Below are positions 34,732-44,440 of a DNA stretch of 64,000 bases, piece by piece. Position 1 is the stretch's first letter; every line of letters starts with the position of its first letter. This DNA comes from Pseudomonas taetrolens (GTDB taxonomy: Bacteria > Pseudomonadota > Gammaproteobacteria > Pseudomonadales > Pseudomonadaceae). Under the pieces are notes generated by a model. The model saw only the letters and a program-made list of their open reading frames with translations. It had not been told where the DNA came from and searched no databases. Where the stretch lies: assembly GCF_900475285.1 (NCBI RefSeq), contig NZ_LS483370.1, positions 1,564,001-1,628,000 on the forward strand. The letters are read 5' to 3'. Position numbers and translations under genes: made by a program.

Positions 34732-36477
34732 TCAGGGCGCCGGCTGACTATGGGGGAACAACAAATCGATAAAGCGTTCTGCCGTCGGTTGCGGGTCATG
34801 GTTGGCCAGGCCGGCACGTTCGTTTGCCTCGATAAACACATACTCGGGTTGATCGGCGGCCGGGACCAGCAGGTCCAGGCCTACCACGGGAATGTCCAGT
34901 GCCCGGGCCGCGCGAATCGCCGCGTCGGCCAACGTCGGGTGCAGTATGTCGGTGACATCTTCCAGGCAGCCGCCGGTGTGCAAATTGGCAGTGCGGCGTA
35001 CGACAAGGGGTTCACCTGCGGGCAAAATGCTTGTGTACTCGTAGCCTGCCGCCTGCACCGTGCGCAGGGTTTCGGCGTCTTGCGGAATGCGGCTTTCGCC
35101 TTCGGTGGCGGCCTGCCGCCGACGGCTTTGGGCCTCGATCAATTGTGCAACGCTGTGCAGGCCATCGCCCGTCACTTGTGCGGGTCGGCGGATGGCGGCG
35201 GCGACGACTTCAAAGCCGATCACCACAATCCGCAGATCGTGCCCTTCATGGAAGCTTTCGAGGAGCACCCGGCTGTCGAACGCACGCGCCGTTTCGATGG
35301 CCTGTTGCACCTGTTCGAGGGTGTCCAGGTTCACCGCCACACCATTGCCTTGCTCGCCATCCACGGGCTTGACCACGATCCGCGCGTGCTCCTCCAGAAA
35401 TGCCAGATGGTCATCGGCATTGCTGGCCAGTTGCTGGACCGGCAAATTCAGCCCCGCCTGGCTCAATACTTTGTGGGTCAGCCTTTTGTCCTGGCACAGG
35501 TTCATGCTGATGGCGCTGGTCAGATCACTCAGCGATTCCCGGCAGCGGATCCGGCGCCCGCCATGGCTGAGGGTGAATAGTCCGGCTGCGGCGTCATCAA
35601 TCTGCACGTCGATACCGCGCCGGTAGGCCTCTTCGACCAGGATCCGCGCATAGGGATTGAGCCCGGCTTCAGGACCGGGGCCAAGGAAGAGCGGCTGGTT
35701 GATGCCGTTTCTGCGTTTGATGGCAAACGTCGACAGGTTGCGAAACCCCAGCTTCGTATAAAGATTCTTGGCCTGTGCGTTGTCGTGCAGCACCGACAAG
35801 TCCAGATAGCTCAGGCCGCGACTCATGAAGTGTTCGATCAAGTGCCGCACCAGCACTTCACCGACCCCGGGTCGGGTACAGTGAGGATCAACCGCCAGGC
35901 ACCACAGGCTGCTGCCGTTCTCCGGGTCATGAAACGCTGCATGGTGATTCAAGCCCATGACGCTGCCAATCACCGCGCCACTGTCTTCATCCTCGGCCAT
36001 CCAGTACACCGGCCCGCCTTTATGCCGCGCGGTCAGCAGGGCAGGGTCGACAGGCAGCATATTGCGCGCCAGATACAGGCTGTTGATGGCTGCCCAGTCG
36101 GACTCGCTTTGCACGCGCCGGATCCGGAAGCCGCGGTATACCCGGGTGGCCGGGCGATAGTCACTGAACCACAGACGCAAGGTGTCCGAGGGATCGAGAA
36201 ACAGCTGTTGCGGAGATTGCGCCAGCACCTGCTGGGGCGCGGCCACATAGAGCGCGATATCGCGCTCGCCGGGGCGTTCCTTGAGTAACTCGTTGGCCAG
36301 GCTCAGCGGGTCGGGGAAAGTATGCCCGATCAGTAGCCGGCCCCAGCCGCAATGCACGGCGACAGGTAGGGCGCCCAATTCACTGCCGTCTTCGGCGAAG
36401 CGCGCCTGGAGGCGCTCATAAGACGGTGTTTGCCCGCGTATCAAGCGCTGGCTGTAAGCCGTAGCGAGGGGTTTCAT
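34732..36477 (-). CDS. ngg: N-acetylglutaminylglutamine synthetase
   Basis: Second biosynthetic enzyme for the osmolyte N-acetylglutaminylglutamine amide. The 581 residues combine a GNAT acetyltransferase domain (about 110-260, with DPHCTRPGVGEVLVRHLIEHF) with a C-terminal ATP-grasp ligase (about 300-575, with VVKPVDGEQGNGVAVNL and VFIEANERAGLANHDP). The start ATG 36477 lies 3 bases after the asnO stop, so the genes are coupled. Also named ggnB in some species. Confidence 0.92.
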   Translation of the reverse strand: MKPLATAYSQRLIRGQTPSYERLQARFAEDGSELGALPVAVHCGWGRLLIGHTFPDPLSLANELLKERPGERDIALYVAAPQQVLAQSPQQLFLDPSDTLRLWFSDYRPATRVYRGFRIRRVQSESDWAAINSLYLARNMLPVDPALLTARHKGGPVYWMAEDEDSGAVIGSVMGLNHHAAFHDPENGSSLWCLAVDPHCTRPGVGEVLVRHLIEHFMSRGLSYLDLSVLHDNAQAKNLYTKLGFRNLSTFAIKRRNGINQPLFLGPGPEAGLNPYARILVEEAYRRGIDVQIDDAAAGLFTLSHGGRRIRCRESLSDLTSAISMNLCQDKRLTHKVLSQAGLNLPVQQLASNADDHLAFLEEHARIVVKPVDGEQGNGVAVNLDTLEQVQQAIETARAFDSRVLLESFHEGHDLRIVVIGFEVVAAAIRRPAQVTGDGLHSVAQLIEAQSRRRQAATEGESRIPQDAETLRTVQAAGYEYTSILPAGEPLVVRRTANLHTGGCLEDVTDILHPTLADAAIRAARALDIPVVGLDLLVPAADQPEYVFIEANERAGLANHDPQPTAERFIDLLFPHSQPAP

Positions 36478-36480
36478 TGG

Positions 36481-38253
36481 TTAGATTCCTTGTTCGCTCA
36501 GCCACAAGTTCAAGGCTGCCAGTTGCCACAGCTTTGAACCGTTCAAGGGGGTCAACTGACCTTGGGGATTGGTCAGCAACTGGTCAAGCATGGCCGGCTT
36601 GAACAGCCCGCGGTCTTGACTCGGATCCAGCAGCAGGTCCCGTACCCAATTCAAGGTGTCGCCTTGCAAATGTTTGAGCCCAGGAACCGGGAAATAACCC
36701 TTTTTACGGTCGATGACTTCGCTGGGAATCACCAGTCGCGCCGCTTCCTTGAGCACTTGCTTGCCACCGTCCGGCAGTTTGAAACGGGCCGGAATCCGGG
36801 CCGACAGTTCAGCCAGACGGTAATCGAGGAACGGTGTGCGGGCTTCAAGGCCCCAGGCCATGGTCATGTTATCGACCCGTTTTACCGGGTCATCCACCAG
36901 CATCACCGTGCTGTCCAGGCGCAGGGCCTTGTCCACTCCGGCGTCGGCACCCGGTTGGGCGAAATGTTCCCGGACAAAATCTCCCGCCGCATCATTGGCG
37001 GTTAACCACTGTGGCTGGACAGTGGCTTTGTACTCGTCATGGCTGCGGTCGAAAAATGCTTCGCGGTAGGCGGCGTAGGGATCGCGGGCGCCATCCACTT
37101 GCGGGTACCAGTGATAACCGGCAAACAGTTCGTCCGCGCCCTGACCGCTCTGTACCACTTTGCAATGCTTGGCGACTTCGCGGGACAGTAAGTAAAAAGC
37201 GATGCAGTCATGGCTGACCATCGGCTCGCTCATGGCACGGAAGGCCGCTGGCAACTGTTCGATGATTTCGTTTTCGCCAATCCGCAACTGGTGGTGCTGC
37301 GTGCCGTAGTGCCGGGCGATCAGATCCGAGTACTGGAATTCGTCACCGCGCTCGCCGCCAGCGTCCTGGAAACCGATCGAAAAAGTCGACAGGTCTTGTA
37401 CACCGACCTCGCGCAATAACCCCACCAGCAGGCTCGAATCGACCCCGCCCGACAGCAATACACCGACATCCACGGCTGCACGCTGGCGTATGGCGACGGC
37501 TTCGCGGGTGCTGTCGAGCACGCGGTCGCGCCAGTCTTCAAGGGTCAGATGAGTTTCATCGGCATGGGGGCCGTAGGGCAGTGTCCACCAGGTTTTCTGT
37601 TCGGTACTGCCGTTGGCGTCGATGCGCATCCAGGTGGCCGGCGGCAGTTTCTCAATCCCGGCAATCAGCGTCCTGGGGGCGGGCACTACAGAGTGGAAAT
37701 TCAGGTAATGGTTGAGCGCTACCGGGTCGAGCAAGGTGTTGATGTCACCACCCTTGAGCAGCGCCGGCAGGCTGGAAGCAAAGCGCAGGCGTTCACCGGT
37801 ACGCGACAGGTACAGCGGTTTCACCCCAAGGCGGTCACGGGCGATGAACAGACGCCGGGCGTCGCGTTCCCAAATGGCGAAGGCAAACATGCCATTGAGT
37901 TTGGGCAGTAAGGCTTCGCCCCAGGCGTGATAGCCCTTGAGCAGGACTTCGGTGTCACCCTCGGAGTAAAAGGTGTATCCGAGGTCTTGCAGTTCAGCTC
38001 TTAATTCGGGGAAGTTATAGATCGCGCCATTGAAGGCCAGCGACAAGCCAAGTGAGTTGTCGACCATCGGCTGCGCGGAACCGTCTGACAAGTCCATGAT
38101 CTTGAGGCGCCGATGCCCCAGGGCAACTGGCCCCTGACTGTAAAATCCCCAAGCGTCGGGTCCGCGTGGTGCAAGGTGATGGGTGATGCGTTCGATGGCT
38201 GCCAGGTTGGCAGGTTGGTGATCAAAACGTAACTCTCCAGCTAATCCGCACAT
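36481..38253 (-). CDS. asnO: N-acetylglutaminylglutamine amidotransferase
   Basis: First gene of the NAGGN operon, an asparagine-synthetase-like enzyme of 590 aa. The N-terminal Ntn glutaminase domain begins with the catalytic Cys (MCGLAGELRFDH), and the C-terminal synthetase domain has the PP-loop VLLSGGVDSSLL (about 263-274). It forms the terminal amide using glutamine. Upstream lies a 385-base leader region with an AlgU-like promoter and a possible pseudoknot. The ribosome site (AAAGGG) is weak. Confidence 0.93.
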   Translation of the reverse strand: MCGLAGELRFDHQPANLAAIERITHHLAPRGPDAWGFYSQGPVALGHRRLKIMDLSDGSAQPMVDNSLGLSLAFNGAIYNFPELRAELQDLGYTFYSEGDTEVLLKGYHAWGEALLPKLNGMFAFAIWERDARRLFIARDRLGVKPLYLSRTGERLRFASSLPALLKGGDINTLLDPVALNHYLNFHSVVPAPRTLIAGIEKLPPATWMRIDANGSTEQKTWWTLPYGPHADETHLTLEDWRDRVLDSTREAVAIRQRAAVDVGVLLSGGVDSSLLVGLLREVGVQDLSTFSIGFQDAGGERGDEFQYSDLIARHYGTQHHQLRIGENEIIEQLPAAFRAMSEPMVSHDCIAFYLLSREVAKHCKVVQSGQGADELFAGYHWYPQVDGARDPYAAYREAFFDRSHDEYKATVQPQWLTANDAAGDFVREHFAQPGADAGVDKALRLDSTVMLVDDPVKRVDNMTMAWGLEARTPFLDYRLAELSARIPARFKLPDGGKQVLKEAARLVIPSEVIDRKKGYFPVPGLKHLQGDTLNWVRDLLLDPSQDRGLFKPAMLDQLLTNPQGQLTPLNGSKLWQLAALNLWLSEQGI

Positions 38254-38444
38254 GCTGCTTTAACCCTTTTGAATCCGGGCCTGCAGCGCTACTGCTGATT
38301 CCTGGGTACCTGATGCGTACCCTCTACAGCCTTTTCGGGTTCACCGGCTCGCTCCCGTCAATCGGCGAGCGGGTCCACCGTGCAAAGGCGCAAGCCGAAA
38401 AAATCCGGCAATGCTTGCACCCCGTAGCGCTCAGGTCCTGTTTT

Positions 38445-38508
38445 GGATCGGACACAGCGCTCTGACCTTTCTCCCGATCCTTGCGGCGCGAACACACTGT
38501 CAGAGCGC
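38445..38508 (-). promoter_or_regulatory. Interleaved inverted repeats, possible pseudoknot in the asnO leader
   Basis: GGATCGG (38445-38451) pairs with CCGATCC (38474-38480). GCGCTCTGAC (38457-38466) pairs with GTCAGAGCGC (38499-38508). The two perfect repeats cross, which is the topology of an H-type pseudoknot with loops of 5, 7 and 18 bases. It lies within the predicted untranslated leader of asnO. Confidence 0.45.
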
Positions 38509-38530
38509 GCCGCCGCGAGTAATCGTTTTT

Positions 38531-38558
38531 TTCGAGTACCCAGGCGTCGCAATCGTTC
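38531..38558 (-). promoter_or_regulatory. AlgU-like promoter of the NAGGN operon
   Basis: On the minus strand GAACGA (38553-38558), 17 bases, then TCGAA (38531-38535) resembles the AlgU/sigma22 pattern GAACTT-N16/17-TC-A. The start would be about 270 bases upstream of asnO. Envelope-stress and osmotic control would suit an osmolyte operon, but the match is short. Confidence 0.3.
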
Positions 38559-38638
38559 AATAAATTTTCACGTCGGGTGGATGAGTGGCACCCGGCCGCC
38601 TGCCTGAAGGGCGTCCCGAGCGCCCGTCCAGAGGGGGG

Positions 38639-40618
38639 TTACAACCCTTTGATCAACGCCCTGAGTGCAAAGCGATTGGGGTGGCAGGCTTCGGCGATGC
38701 TGCGGGGGACAGGCAAGGGTGCACCATCGATCCAGGCCGCCAGTAGCTCGCCGGAGATCGGGGCGGTGATCAGGCCGCGCGAACCGTGACCGCTGTTGAC
38801 GTACAGGCCGTGCAGCCATGGGCATTCGGTGCCGGGCACCTGGCGTGCGTCCTTGCGCAGCACAGCATAAGCCTCGGTGAAGGCCTCGGGGTCGGCCAGC
38901 GGCCCGACGATCGGCAGGTAGTCAGGGCTGGTGCAACGGAAAGCTGCCCAGCCGCTGAGATGTTCGGGGTCCAGGTGCTCGCCACCCAGGCGTTGCGCCA
39001 TGTCCGGGGAGATCTCCTGGAGCAGATCGAGATTGCCCTGATGGCCGGCTGGTGTCGTGGTCAGGTCTTCATTATTGAAATCGAAACTGGCGCCCAGGGT
39101 GTGCTCACCCAAGCGCCCGGGGGCAACGTAACCTTCCGCGCATACCACGGTGTTCAACGCGGCGCTGTCCTGGGTCTCGACCAGTTGGGTGATCTGGCCG
39201 CGAATGCGTTTGAGCGGCAAGCCGCTGCTGGCGGCAAAACGCTTGACCTCGGCAGCCCCGGCCAGAATCACCACCGGCGCACTGGCCAGTACCTCATCGC
39301 CCTGGCAGGCCTGCCACTGGCCGTCGACGTTGCGCAGTTGCACGACATCATGGTGGGTCAGGACTTGAATGCCTGGGCGCTGCGCCTGGTAATGGCACAG
39401 TGCTGGTGGATGCACCCAGCCACCTTCCGGGTAGAACAGGCCGCCATGGGCCAGTTCGATGCCGGCCAATGCCTGGGCCTGGGGCTGGTCGAGCAAGTGC
39501 ACCAGCGCCGGAGGAAAGGCACCCGCCAATTGCGCCTGACGTTCGCTCTCTTTGGCGTTGAAGCCCAATTGCAGCACACCGCAGTCATCCCAGTCGCGTC
39601 CGCGCTGCAGTTGCTCCAGCAAGCGGCGGGTATAGCCAAAACCGCTGACAATCAGTTGCGACAGGGTTGTGCCGTGGGCGGAAAGCTTCAGATACAGCAC
39701 CCCTTGCGGATTGCCCGAGGCTTCCTTGGCCAGTTTCTCATGGCGCTCCAGCAAGCTGACTTGCCAACCTCTTTTGGCCAGGCTATTGGCACTGGCACAG
39801 CCCGCCAGACCACCACCGATCACCAGGGCTTTACGCTCGCCCTCGATCTGAGGCGGGCGGGCGTACCAAGGCTTGATGGTTGGGCTGGGGGTTGCTTGCT
39901 CCGGCAAACCGATAAAAGCGCCGCGCAGGATTTCCCACTTGTGGCCAATGCCTGGCGTACGGCGCATTTTGAAGCCGGCGTCGTTTAACGCCCGGCGCAC
40001 CCAGCCAGTACTGGTAAAGGTGCTGATGGTGGAGTCGGGCGCCGCAAGGCGAGCCAGTTGCGCGAACAGCTCGGGGGACCACATGTCCGGATTTTTCGCC
40101 GGGGCGAAGCCGTCGAGAAACCAGGCGTCGATGCGTGCGTCGAGTTGCGGCAGCTGTTCCAGTACATCACCGATCAGCAGGGTGAGCGTCACTCGACCGT
40201 TGTCCAGGCACAGGCTCTGAAAACCGGGGTGAATCGCGAAATAGACCGCCAGCAATTGCTCGCTGTAGCGCGTCAGCTCTGGCCACAGGGCGAGGGCGCG
40301 CTGCAAGTCGTCGCGGGTCAGGGGGTATTTTTCGACGCTGATGAAGTGCAGACGGGCATCGGGCCGTGCTGTCTGCTCAAACAGTTGCCAGGCGCACAAA
40401 AAATTGAGCCCGGTGCCGAATCCGGTTTCGCCAATCACCAGCTCGCCATGGGCGGGCAGGGCGCTGAAGCGCTCTTTGAGAGCGTTCTGCTCGATAAATA
40501 CGTAACGGGTTTCTTCGAGACCGGACTGGTCCGAAAAATACACATCATCAAACGCCCGAGAATGAGGGCGGCCTTGGTCATCCCAGTCAATCTGGGCATT
40601 GGGCGTTTCAATAGTCAT
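38639..40618 (-). CDS. mnmC: Bifunctional tRNA mnm5s2U34 biosynthesis protein MnmC
   Basis: Completes 5-methylaminomethyl-2-thiouridine at tRNA position 34. The 659 residues join an N-terminal SAM methyltransferase domain (1-240, VIGETGFGTGLNFLCAW and WFLDGFAPAKNPDMW) to a C-terminal FAD oxidase domain that opens with ALVIGGGLAGCASANSLAKRG-type dinucleotide motif near 262-280. The start ATG 40618 (MTIETPNAQIDWDDQG) is conserved. It acts on the same base as MnmA (9190-10320). The gene stands alone, divergent from pap. Confidence 0.96.
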   Translation of the reverse strand: MTIETPNAQIDWDDQGRPHSRAFDDVYFSDQSGLEETRYVFIEQNALKERFSALPAHGELVIGETGFGTGLNFLCAWQLFEQTARPDARLHFISVEKYPLTRDDLQRALALWPELTRYSEQLLAVYFAIHPGFQSLCLDNGRVTLTLLIGDVLEQLPQLDARIDAWFLDGFAPAKNPDMWSPELFAQLARLAAPDSTISTFTSTGWVRRALNDAGFKMRRTPGIGHKWEILRGAFIGLPEQATPSPTIKPWYARPPQIEGERKALVIGGGLAGCASANSLAKRGWQVSLLERHEKLAKEASGNPQGVLYLKLSAHGTTLSQLIVSGFGYTRRLLEQLQRGRDWDDCGVLQLGFNAKESERQAQLAGAFPPALVHLLDQPQAQALAGIELAHGGLFYPEGGWVHPPALCHYQAQRPGIQVLTHHDVVQLRNVDGQWQACQGDEVLASAPVVILAGAAEVKRFAASSGLPLKRIRGQITQLVETQDSAALNTVVCAEGYVAPGRLGEHTLGASFDFNNEDLTTTPAGHQGNLDLLQEISPDMAQRLGGEHLDPEHLSGWAAFRCTSPDYLPIVGPLADPEAFTEAYAVLRKDARQVPGTECPWLHGLYVNSGHGSRGLITAPISGELLAAWIDGAPLPVPRSIAEACHPNRFALRALIKGL

Positions 40619-40757
40619 GTGCGGCTCGGCAACGGCAAGGCGGCCATTCTAGCTGATCAGCCCCCAAGGTATTGCTCTGTGACAGGTTTGTGCGGATTGT
40701 TCCTACACCTTAGAGAGCACTCCGCTAGTCTTGTGACAACTTGCCAGGGAGCTCTCC

Positions 40758-42272
40758 ATGTTCGAATCTGCGGAAATCGGTCATTTCATAGACAAAGAAA
40801 CCTACGAAAGAGAGGCTCCTGCCTTACGTGAGGCGTTGCTTGAAGTTCAGTTTGAGCTTCACCAACAGAAGAATGCTGCGGTGATTGTGCTGATCAACGG
40901 CATTGAAGGAGCCGGCAAGGGTGAAACGGTCAAGTTGCTCAACGAGTGGATGGACCCGCGCCTGATTGAGGTACGCACCTTTGACCGCCAGACCGACGAA
41001 GAGCTGGCGCATCCACCGGCCTGGCGTTATTGGCGGTTGCTCCCGGCCAAAGGCCGCATGGGTGTGTTCTTTGGCAACTGGTACAGCCAGATGTTGCAAG
41101 GTCGGGTGCACGGCCTGTTCAACAACGCGGTGCTTGATCAGGCGATCAATGGTGCCGAGCGTCTGGAAAAAATGCTTTGCGATGAAGGTGCGATCATTTT
41201 CAAGTTCTGGTTTCACTTGTCCAAAAAACAAATGAAGGCGCGCTTGCACACACTTAAGGACGATCCGTTGCACAGCTGGCGCATCAGCCCGCTCGACTGG
41301 CAGCAGTCAAAGACGTATGAAAAATTTGTGCGCTATGGCGAGCGAGCCATTCGCCGCACCAGCCGTGACTATGCCCCGTGGAACATTGTCGAGGGTGTTG
41401 ATCCGTACTATCGCAGCCTTACGGTGGGCAAAATCCTGCTGGAAGGGCTGCAGGCAGCGCTCAATGCGCCCCCCGTCACGGCGCACTCTACCCATGAAGC
41501 GCCTTTTATCGACGACTTCAGTGGCGTGAGCCTGCTTGATTGCCTGGACATGAGCTTGCGCCTGGGCAAGAACGATTACGAGGAGCAACTGATTACCGAG
41601 CAGGCCCGCTTGTCAGGGCTGATGCGTGACAAGCGCATGCGTCGCCACGCACTCATTGCAGTATTTGAAGGCAACGACGCCGCCGGTAAAGGGGGCTCGA
41701 TACGCCGGGTAGCGGCTGCGCTGGACCCGCGTCAATACGACATCGTGCCCATTGCGGCACCTTCGGAAGACGAGCGTGCGCAACCCTATCTCTGGCGCTT
41801 TTGGCGACAAATTCCGGCACGGGGCAAATTCACCATCTTCGACCGCTCCTGGTATGGCCGGGTACTGGTTGAGCGGGTCGAGGGGTTTTGTACGCGGGTC
41901 GACTGGATGCGTGCTTATGGCGAGATCAACGACTTTGAAGAACAACTGACCAATGCGGGAGCGATCGTCGTCAAGTTCTGGTTGGCAATCGACAAGGACA
42001 CGCAGCTGGAGCGCTTCCAGGAGCGTGAACAAATCCCCTTCAAACGCTTCAAAATTACCGAAGACGACTGGCGCAACCGGGAAAAATGGGACCTGTATCG
42101 GCGTGCAGTGTGCGACATGGTTGACCGTACCAGCACTGAAATCTCGCCCTGGACACTGGTCGAAGCCAATGACAAGCGCTGGGCGCGGGTCAAGGTGTTA
42201 CGCACGATCAACGAAGCCCTGGAAGCGGCCTTCGACAAGCGCGATAAACACGATAAAAAGCGTAAGAAGTAA
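40758..42272 (+). CDS. pap: Polyphosphate:AMP phosphotransferase
   Basis: Class II PPK2 enzyme that makes ADP from AMP and polyphosphate. The 504 residues contain two tandem PPK2 domains, each with a Walker A: GIEGAGKGE (about 48-56) and GNDAAGKGG (about 305-313), and each with a lid/Walker B segment (NWYSQMLQGRVHG and DRSWYGRVLVERVEG). The tail is lysine-rich (DKHDKKRKK). GGGAG precedes the ATG at 40758. Two-domain length and order match the AMP-specific type. Confidence 0.93.
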   Translation: MFESAEIGHFIDKETYEREAPALREALLEVQFELHQQKNAAVIVLINGIEGAGKGETVKLLNEWMDPRLIEVRTFDRQTDEELAHPPAWRYWRLLPAKGRMGVFFGNWYSQMLQGRVHGLFNNAVLDQAINGAERLEKMLCDEGAIIFKFWFHLSKKQMKARLHTLKDDPLHSWRISPLDWQQSKTYEKFVRYGERAIRRTSRDYAPWNIVEGVDPYYRSLTVGKILLEGLQAALNAPPVTAHSTHEAPFIDDFSGVSLLDCLDMSLRLGKNDYEEQLITEQARLSGLMRDKRMRRHALIAVFEGNDAAGKGGSIRRVAAALDPRQYDIVPIAAPSEDERAQPYLWRFWRQIPARGKFTIFDRSWYGRVLVERVEGFCTRVDWMRAYGEINDFEEQLTNAGAIVVKFWLAIDKDTQLERFQEREQIPFKRFKITEDDWRNREKWDLYRRAVCDMVDRTSTEISPWTLVEANDKRWARVKVLRTINEALEAAFDKRDKHDKKRKK

Positions 42273-42288
42273 GGTGTTTTGAACCCGC

Positions 42289-42320
42289 GCCTGGGCTTCT
42301 CCTGCCGGAGAAGCCCAGGC
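42289..42320. terminator. Long stem-loop between pap and fumC
   Basis: GCCTGGGCTTCTC-CTGCCG-GAGAAGCCCAGGC is a perfect 13-bp stem with a 6-base loop between converging genes. No T-run follows on either strand, so it is either a weak or Rho-assisted terminator or a transcript-stabilising hairpin. Confidence 0.6.
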
Positions 42321-42329
42321 TAACGCGGC

Positions 42330-43721
42330 TTAATGCTTGCCAGGCCCCAGCATGTTTTCCGGGCGTACCCACTGATCGAACTCGGCATCAGTGAGATAGC
42401 CAAGCTCCAGTGCCGCTTCGCGCAAGGTTAAATCCTCGGCATAGGCTTTCTTGGCGATTTCGGCAGATTTGTCATAGCCGATGTGAGGGTTGAGCGCCGT
42501 CACCAGCATCAGCCCCCGCTCCAGGTGCTCGGCCATTTTTGCGGCATCCGGTTCAAGACCTGTAACGCAGTGTTTTTGGAAGTTACTGCAGCCGTCCCCC
42601 AGCAACTGGATGGACTGCAACAGGTTATGGATGATCACGGGCTTGTACACGTTCAGTTGCAGATGCCCCTGGCTGGCGGCAAAACCGATCGCCACATCAT
42701 TGCCCATGACCTGGCAGGCCAGCATGGACAGCGCCTCGCATTGGGTCGGGTTGACCTTGCCCGGCATGATGGAGCTGCCGGGCTCGTTGGCCGGCAGCTT
42801 GATTTCGGCCAGCCCGGCCCGTGGCCCGGAACCCAGCAGGCGAAAGTCATTGGCCAGCTTCATCAAGGTCACGGCGAGGGTCTTGAGCGCACCCGACAAA
42901 GTGGTCAGTGGTTCGTGCCCGGCCAGGGCGGCAAACTTGTTCGGTGCAGTGACAAACGGCAAGCCGGACAGGGCGGCGACTTCAGCGGCGATGGCTTCAG
43001 CAAAACCGTGGGGGGCGTTAAGCCCGGTGCCGACGGCAGTGCCGCCCTGGGCCAGTTCGCAGACGGCCGGCAAGGCTGCACGGATGGCCCGCTCGGCGTA
43101 GTCCAGCTGTGCGACGTACGCTGACAGCTCTTGGCCAAAAGTAATCGGCGTGGCATCCATCATGTGGGTACGGCCGGTTTTAACCAGCTTCATGTGGCGC
43201 GCCGACAACTCGGCCAACCCCCCGGACAATTCATTGATGGCAGGCAGCAGATGCTCATTGACCGCTTTGGCGGCGGCAATGTGCATGGCGGTCGGGAAAC
43301 AGTCATTCGAGCTTTGCGAGCGATTGACATGGTCATTGGGGTGGACCGGCGACTTGCCCCCCCGACCTTTGCCTGCCAGCTCATTGGCTCGTCCGGCAAT
43401 CACTTCGTTGGCATTCATGTTGCTCTGGGTGCCGCTACCGGTTTGCCACACAACCAGCGGAAACTGGTCGTCGTGTTCGCCATCGAGTATCTCGTCGGCG
43501 GCCTGTTCGATCAGGCGGGCGATATCGGCAGGCAGGTCACCGTTGCGGTCGTTGACCCGTGCGGCGGCTTTTTTGATCAACACCAGGGCATGCAGCACGG
43601 CAAGCGGCATTTTTTCCTTGCCGATTGCAAAATTGATCAGCGACCGCTGGGTTTGGGCGCCCCAATAGGCCTCATCGGCGACGCTAACTTCACCCAGACT
43701 GTCGGTTTCGATACGGCTCAT
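42330..43721 (-). CDS. fumC: Fumarate hydratase class II
   Basis: Iron-independent, heat-stable fumarase converting fumarate to malate. The 463 residues include the superfamily signature [15 protein letters not shown] and the [13 protein letters not shown] and [15 protein letters not shown] segments. I chose the ATG at 43721 ([10 protein letters not shown]): GGAG is 10 bases upstream, while a GTG two codons earlier is only 3 bases from it. The position before a DUF2059 gene, bolA and trhO is usual in pseudomonads. In P. aeruginosa a related fumC is induced by iron starvation. Confidence 0.96.
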   Translation of the reverse strand: MSRIETDSLGEVSVADEAYWGAQTQRSLINFAIGKEKMPLAVLHALVLIKKAAARVNDRNGDLPADIARLIEQAADEILDGEHDDQFPLVVWQTGSGTQSNMNANEVIAGRANELAGKGRGGKSPVHPNDHVNRSQSSNDCFPTAMHIAAAKAVNEHLLPAINELSGGLAELSARHMKLVKTGRTHMMDATPITFGQELSAYVAQLDYAERAIRAALPAVCELAQGGTAVGTGLNAPHGFAEAIAAEVAALSGLPFVTAPNKFAALAGHEPLTTLSGALKTLAVTLMKLANDFRLLGSGPRAGLAEIKLPANEPGSSIMPGKVNPTQCEALSMLACQVMGNDVAIGFAASQGHLQLNVYKPVIIHNLLQSIQLLGDGCSNFQKHCVTGLEPDAAKMAEHLERGLMLVTALNPHIGYDKSAEIAKKAYAEDLTLREAALELGYLTDAEFDQWVRPENMLGPGKH

Positions 43722-43913
43722 CGTCACTTTCTCCTTAAGGTCTGACCAGACAGCTTAGGCGTAGATTGCGGGCAGGGGTTCAATCTTGTGTTTAGAGGGC
43801 TTTTGGTCGGTTGATGAGAACGTCTATCAGTCTCGGGGTTGAGTGACGCACTTTGTTAGGCGCAGAATGGGCGCCCTTGGGGTTCTGCCTCGCTTGCTAG
43901 AAAAGGAAACTCG

Positions 43914-44429
43914 ATGACCCGTCTTCGCGCCATCTGTACTGCGGTTGCTCTGGTTTGCGCCAGCGGCCAGGTTTTCGCCGATACCGCCAGTCACGCCGCC
44001 AGTGCTGAAACGTTCCTGAAGCTGGCACATGCCGACAAGCTGGGTACCCCGGTGTACATGCAAGTGCAGCAAATGTTTGCTCAGCGTTTTGAGCAGACAA
44101 AGGCACCTGCTTCCAAGAAAGCCTTGCTGGAAACCTACCAGGCCAAAGCCAACACGGCTCTGGATCAGGCCATTGGCTGGGACAAGCTGAAACCGGACAT
44201 GGTCAAGCTGTACACCACCAACTTCAGCGAATCCGAACTCAAGGATCTGGTGGCGTTCTATCAGTCGCCCCTGGGCAAAAAAGTCCTGGAAAAAATGCCG
44301 CAGCTGACCCAGCAATCGGCGCAAATGACCCAGGCCAAGCTGGAAGGCGCAGTGCCGGTCGTCAACAAGTTGCTTGAAGACATGACGACAGAACTGGCGC
44401 CAAAAGCGGCCCCGGCCAAAAAGAAGTAA
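43914..44429 (+). CDS. Exported DUF2059 protein
   Basis: A 171-aa protein with a signal peptide (MTRLRAICTAVALVCASGQVFA, cut near 22) and one DUF2059 domain with the family pattern YTTNFSESELKDLVAFYQSPLGKKVLEKMPQL (about 100-131). It is likely periplasmic. It ends in a Pro-Ala-Lys rich tail (APKAAPAKKK). Function unknown. bolA starts 11 bases later, so the two are probably co-transcribed. Confidence 0.88.
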   Translation: MTRLRAICTAVALVCASGQVFADTASHAASAETFLKLAHADKLGTPVYMQVQQMFAQRFEQTKAPASKKALLETYQAKANTALDQAIGWDKLKPDMVKLYTTNFSESELKDLVAFYQSPLGKKVLEKMPQLTQQSAQMTQAKLEGAVPVVNKLLEDMTTELAPKAAPAKKK

Positions 44430-44440
44430 GCGGAGCCTGA

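Larger units (their letters stand above)
38254..38638. other. Long upstream region of the NAGGN operon
   Basis: 385 bases without a convincing gene between asnO and mnmC, both on the minus strand. It contains an AlgU-like promoter (38531-38558), interleaved inverted repeats (38445-38508), a perfect hairpin GGGTAC-N7-GTACCC (38304-38322), and GCTCGC-N12-GCGAGC near 38350-38373. Two minus-strand ORFs of 64-78 codons lack ribosome sites and family similarity. Confidence 0.6.

Noticed and set aside
38324..38560. 64-78 codon minus-strand ORFs upstream of asnO
   Set aside because: Overlap the interleaved repeats, lack start signals and have no family similarity; the region looks like a leader.
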